DNA from: Erpobdella octoculata
Lineage: Eukaryota > Annelida > Clitellata > Hirudinida > Erpobdellidae
Direction: 5' to 3'
Assembly: GCA_963978895.1 (NCBI GenBank)
Contig: OZ022244.1
Location: 9,338,923 to 9,402,922 of the forward strand
Length of the DNA stretch: 64,000 nt
Of this stretch, positions 63,961 through 64,000 are shown one piece after another (positions within the stretch are counted from its first letter, which is position 1; every line of letters starts with the position of its first letter). The notes under the pieces are model-generated. The model had not been told where the DNA came from, did no database searches, and saw only the letters and a list, made by a program, of their open reading frames with translations. Position numbers and translations under genes: made by a program.

Positions 63961-64000
63961 AAGCAAAAGGCCGGCGGTACAGGAACCGAACATAAACAAA

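Overview
The window is 64 kb of AT-rich animal DNA in which I recognise no host gene. It is a stack of transposable elements: Ty3/gypsy LTR elements of two designs, many Penelope-like elements (PLEs), CR1/L2-type and ORF1-only non-LTR elements, Helitrons, small inverted-repeat DNA transposons and tRNA-derived SINEs. Long (TA)n tracts lie between many of the pieces. PLEs, Helitrons with introns, Mag-like gypsy elements and gypsy elements with integrase next to protease, all together, suggest an invertebrate metazoan. The species cannot be named from the sequence. One 200-base gap of N lies at 17677-17876.

Layout. 1-5.3 kb: a gypsy pol fragment (copy A), a second gypsy type in reverse (copy D), a PLE 3' end and a Helitron-like element with two outward 3' ends (J1). 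This set is a shortened collinear paralog of 34.2-43.1 kb (B, E, PLE, J2). 5.3-17.7 kb: (TA)n, SINE pieces, two divergent CR1/L2 LINEs, PLE tails, gypsy scraps and an inverted-repeat element that runs up to the gap. 17.9-26 kb: a large PLE without a visible GIY-YIG domain, and a GIY-YIG PLE whose terminal repeat is split by a 1.4-kb inverted-repeat element with a clean 9-bp target duplication. 26.4-28.2 kb: Helitrons. 28.2-37.0 kb: a complete Mag-like gypsy element (B) with a 5-bp target duplication and a younger gypsy element (C) nested in its 5' LTR. C has essentially identical LTRs and a single 1250-codon ORF but no RNase H. 37-46 kb: the duplicated block, more PLE pieces and a mini-Helitron with intact splice sites. 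46-54.8 kb: two gypsy remnants with 3' LTRs, a hAT-like transposase remnant and another PLE. 55.4-56.8 kb: a full Helitron inserted between A and T. 57.6-62 kb: a SINE and two ORF1-only LINEs arranged head to tail at one target inside a probable LTR. 62.1-64 kb: a decayed Helitron Rep/helicase and a PLE end.

The only long open genes are the C gag-pol ORF (28495-32247), the gag-pol ORF of B (32886-35696) and the ORF1 at 58301-59572 (minus). Everything else is broken. The most notable signals are: an RNA hairpin motif in every PLE terminal repeat whose stem changes with matching substitutions; the repeated ending of PLE terminal repeats in (TA)n about 60 codons past that hairpin; a young gypsy element without RNase H; and the paired ORF1-only LINEs at one target.
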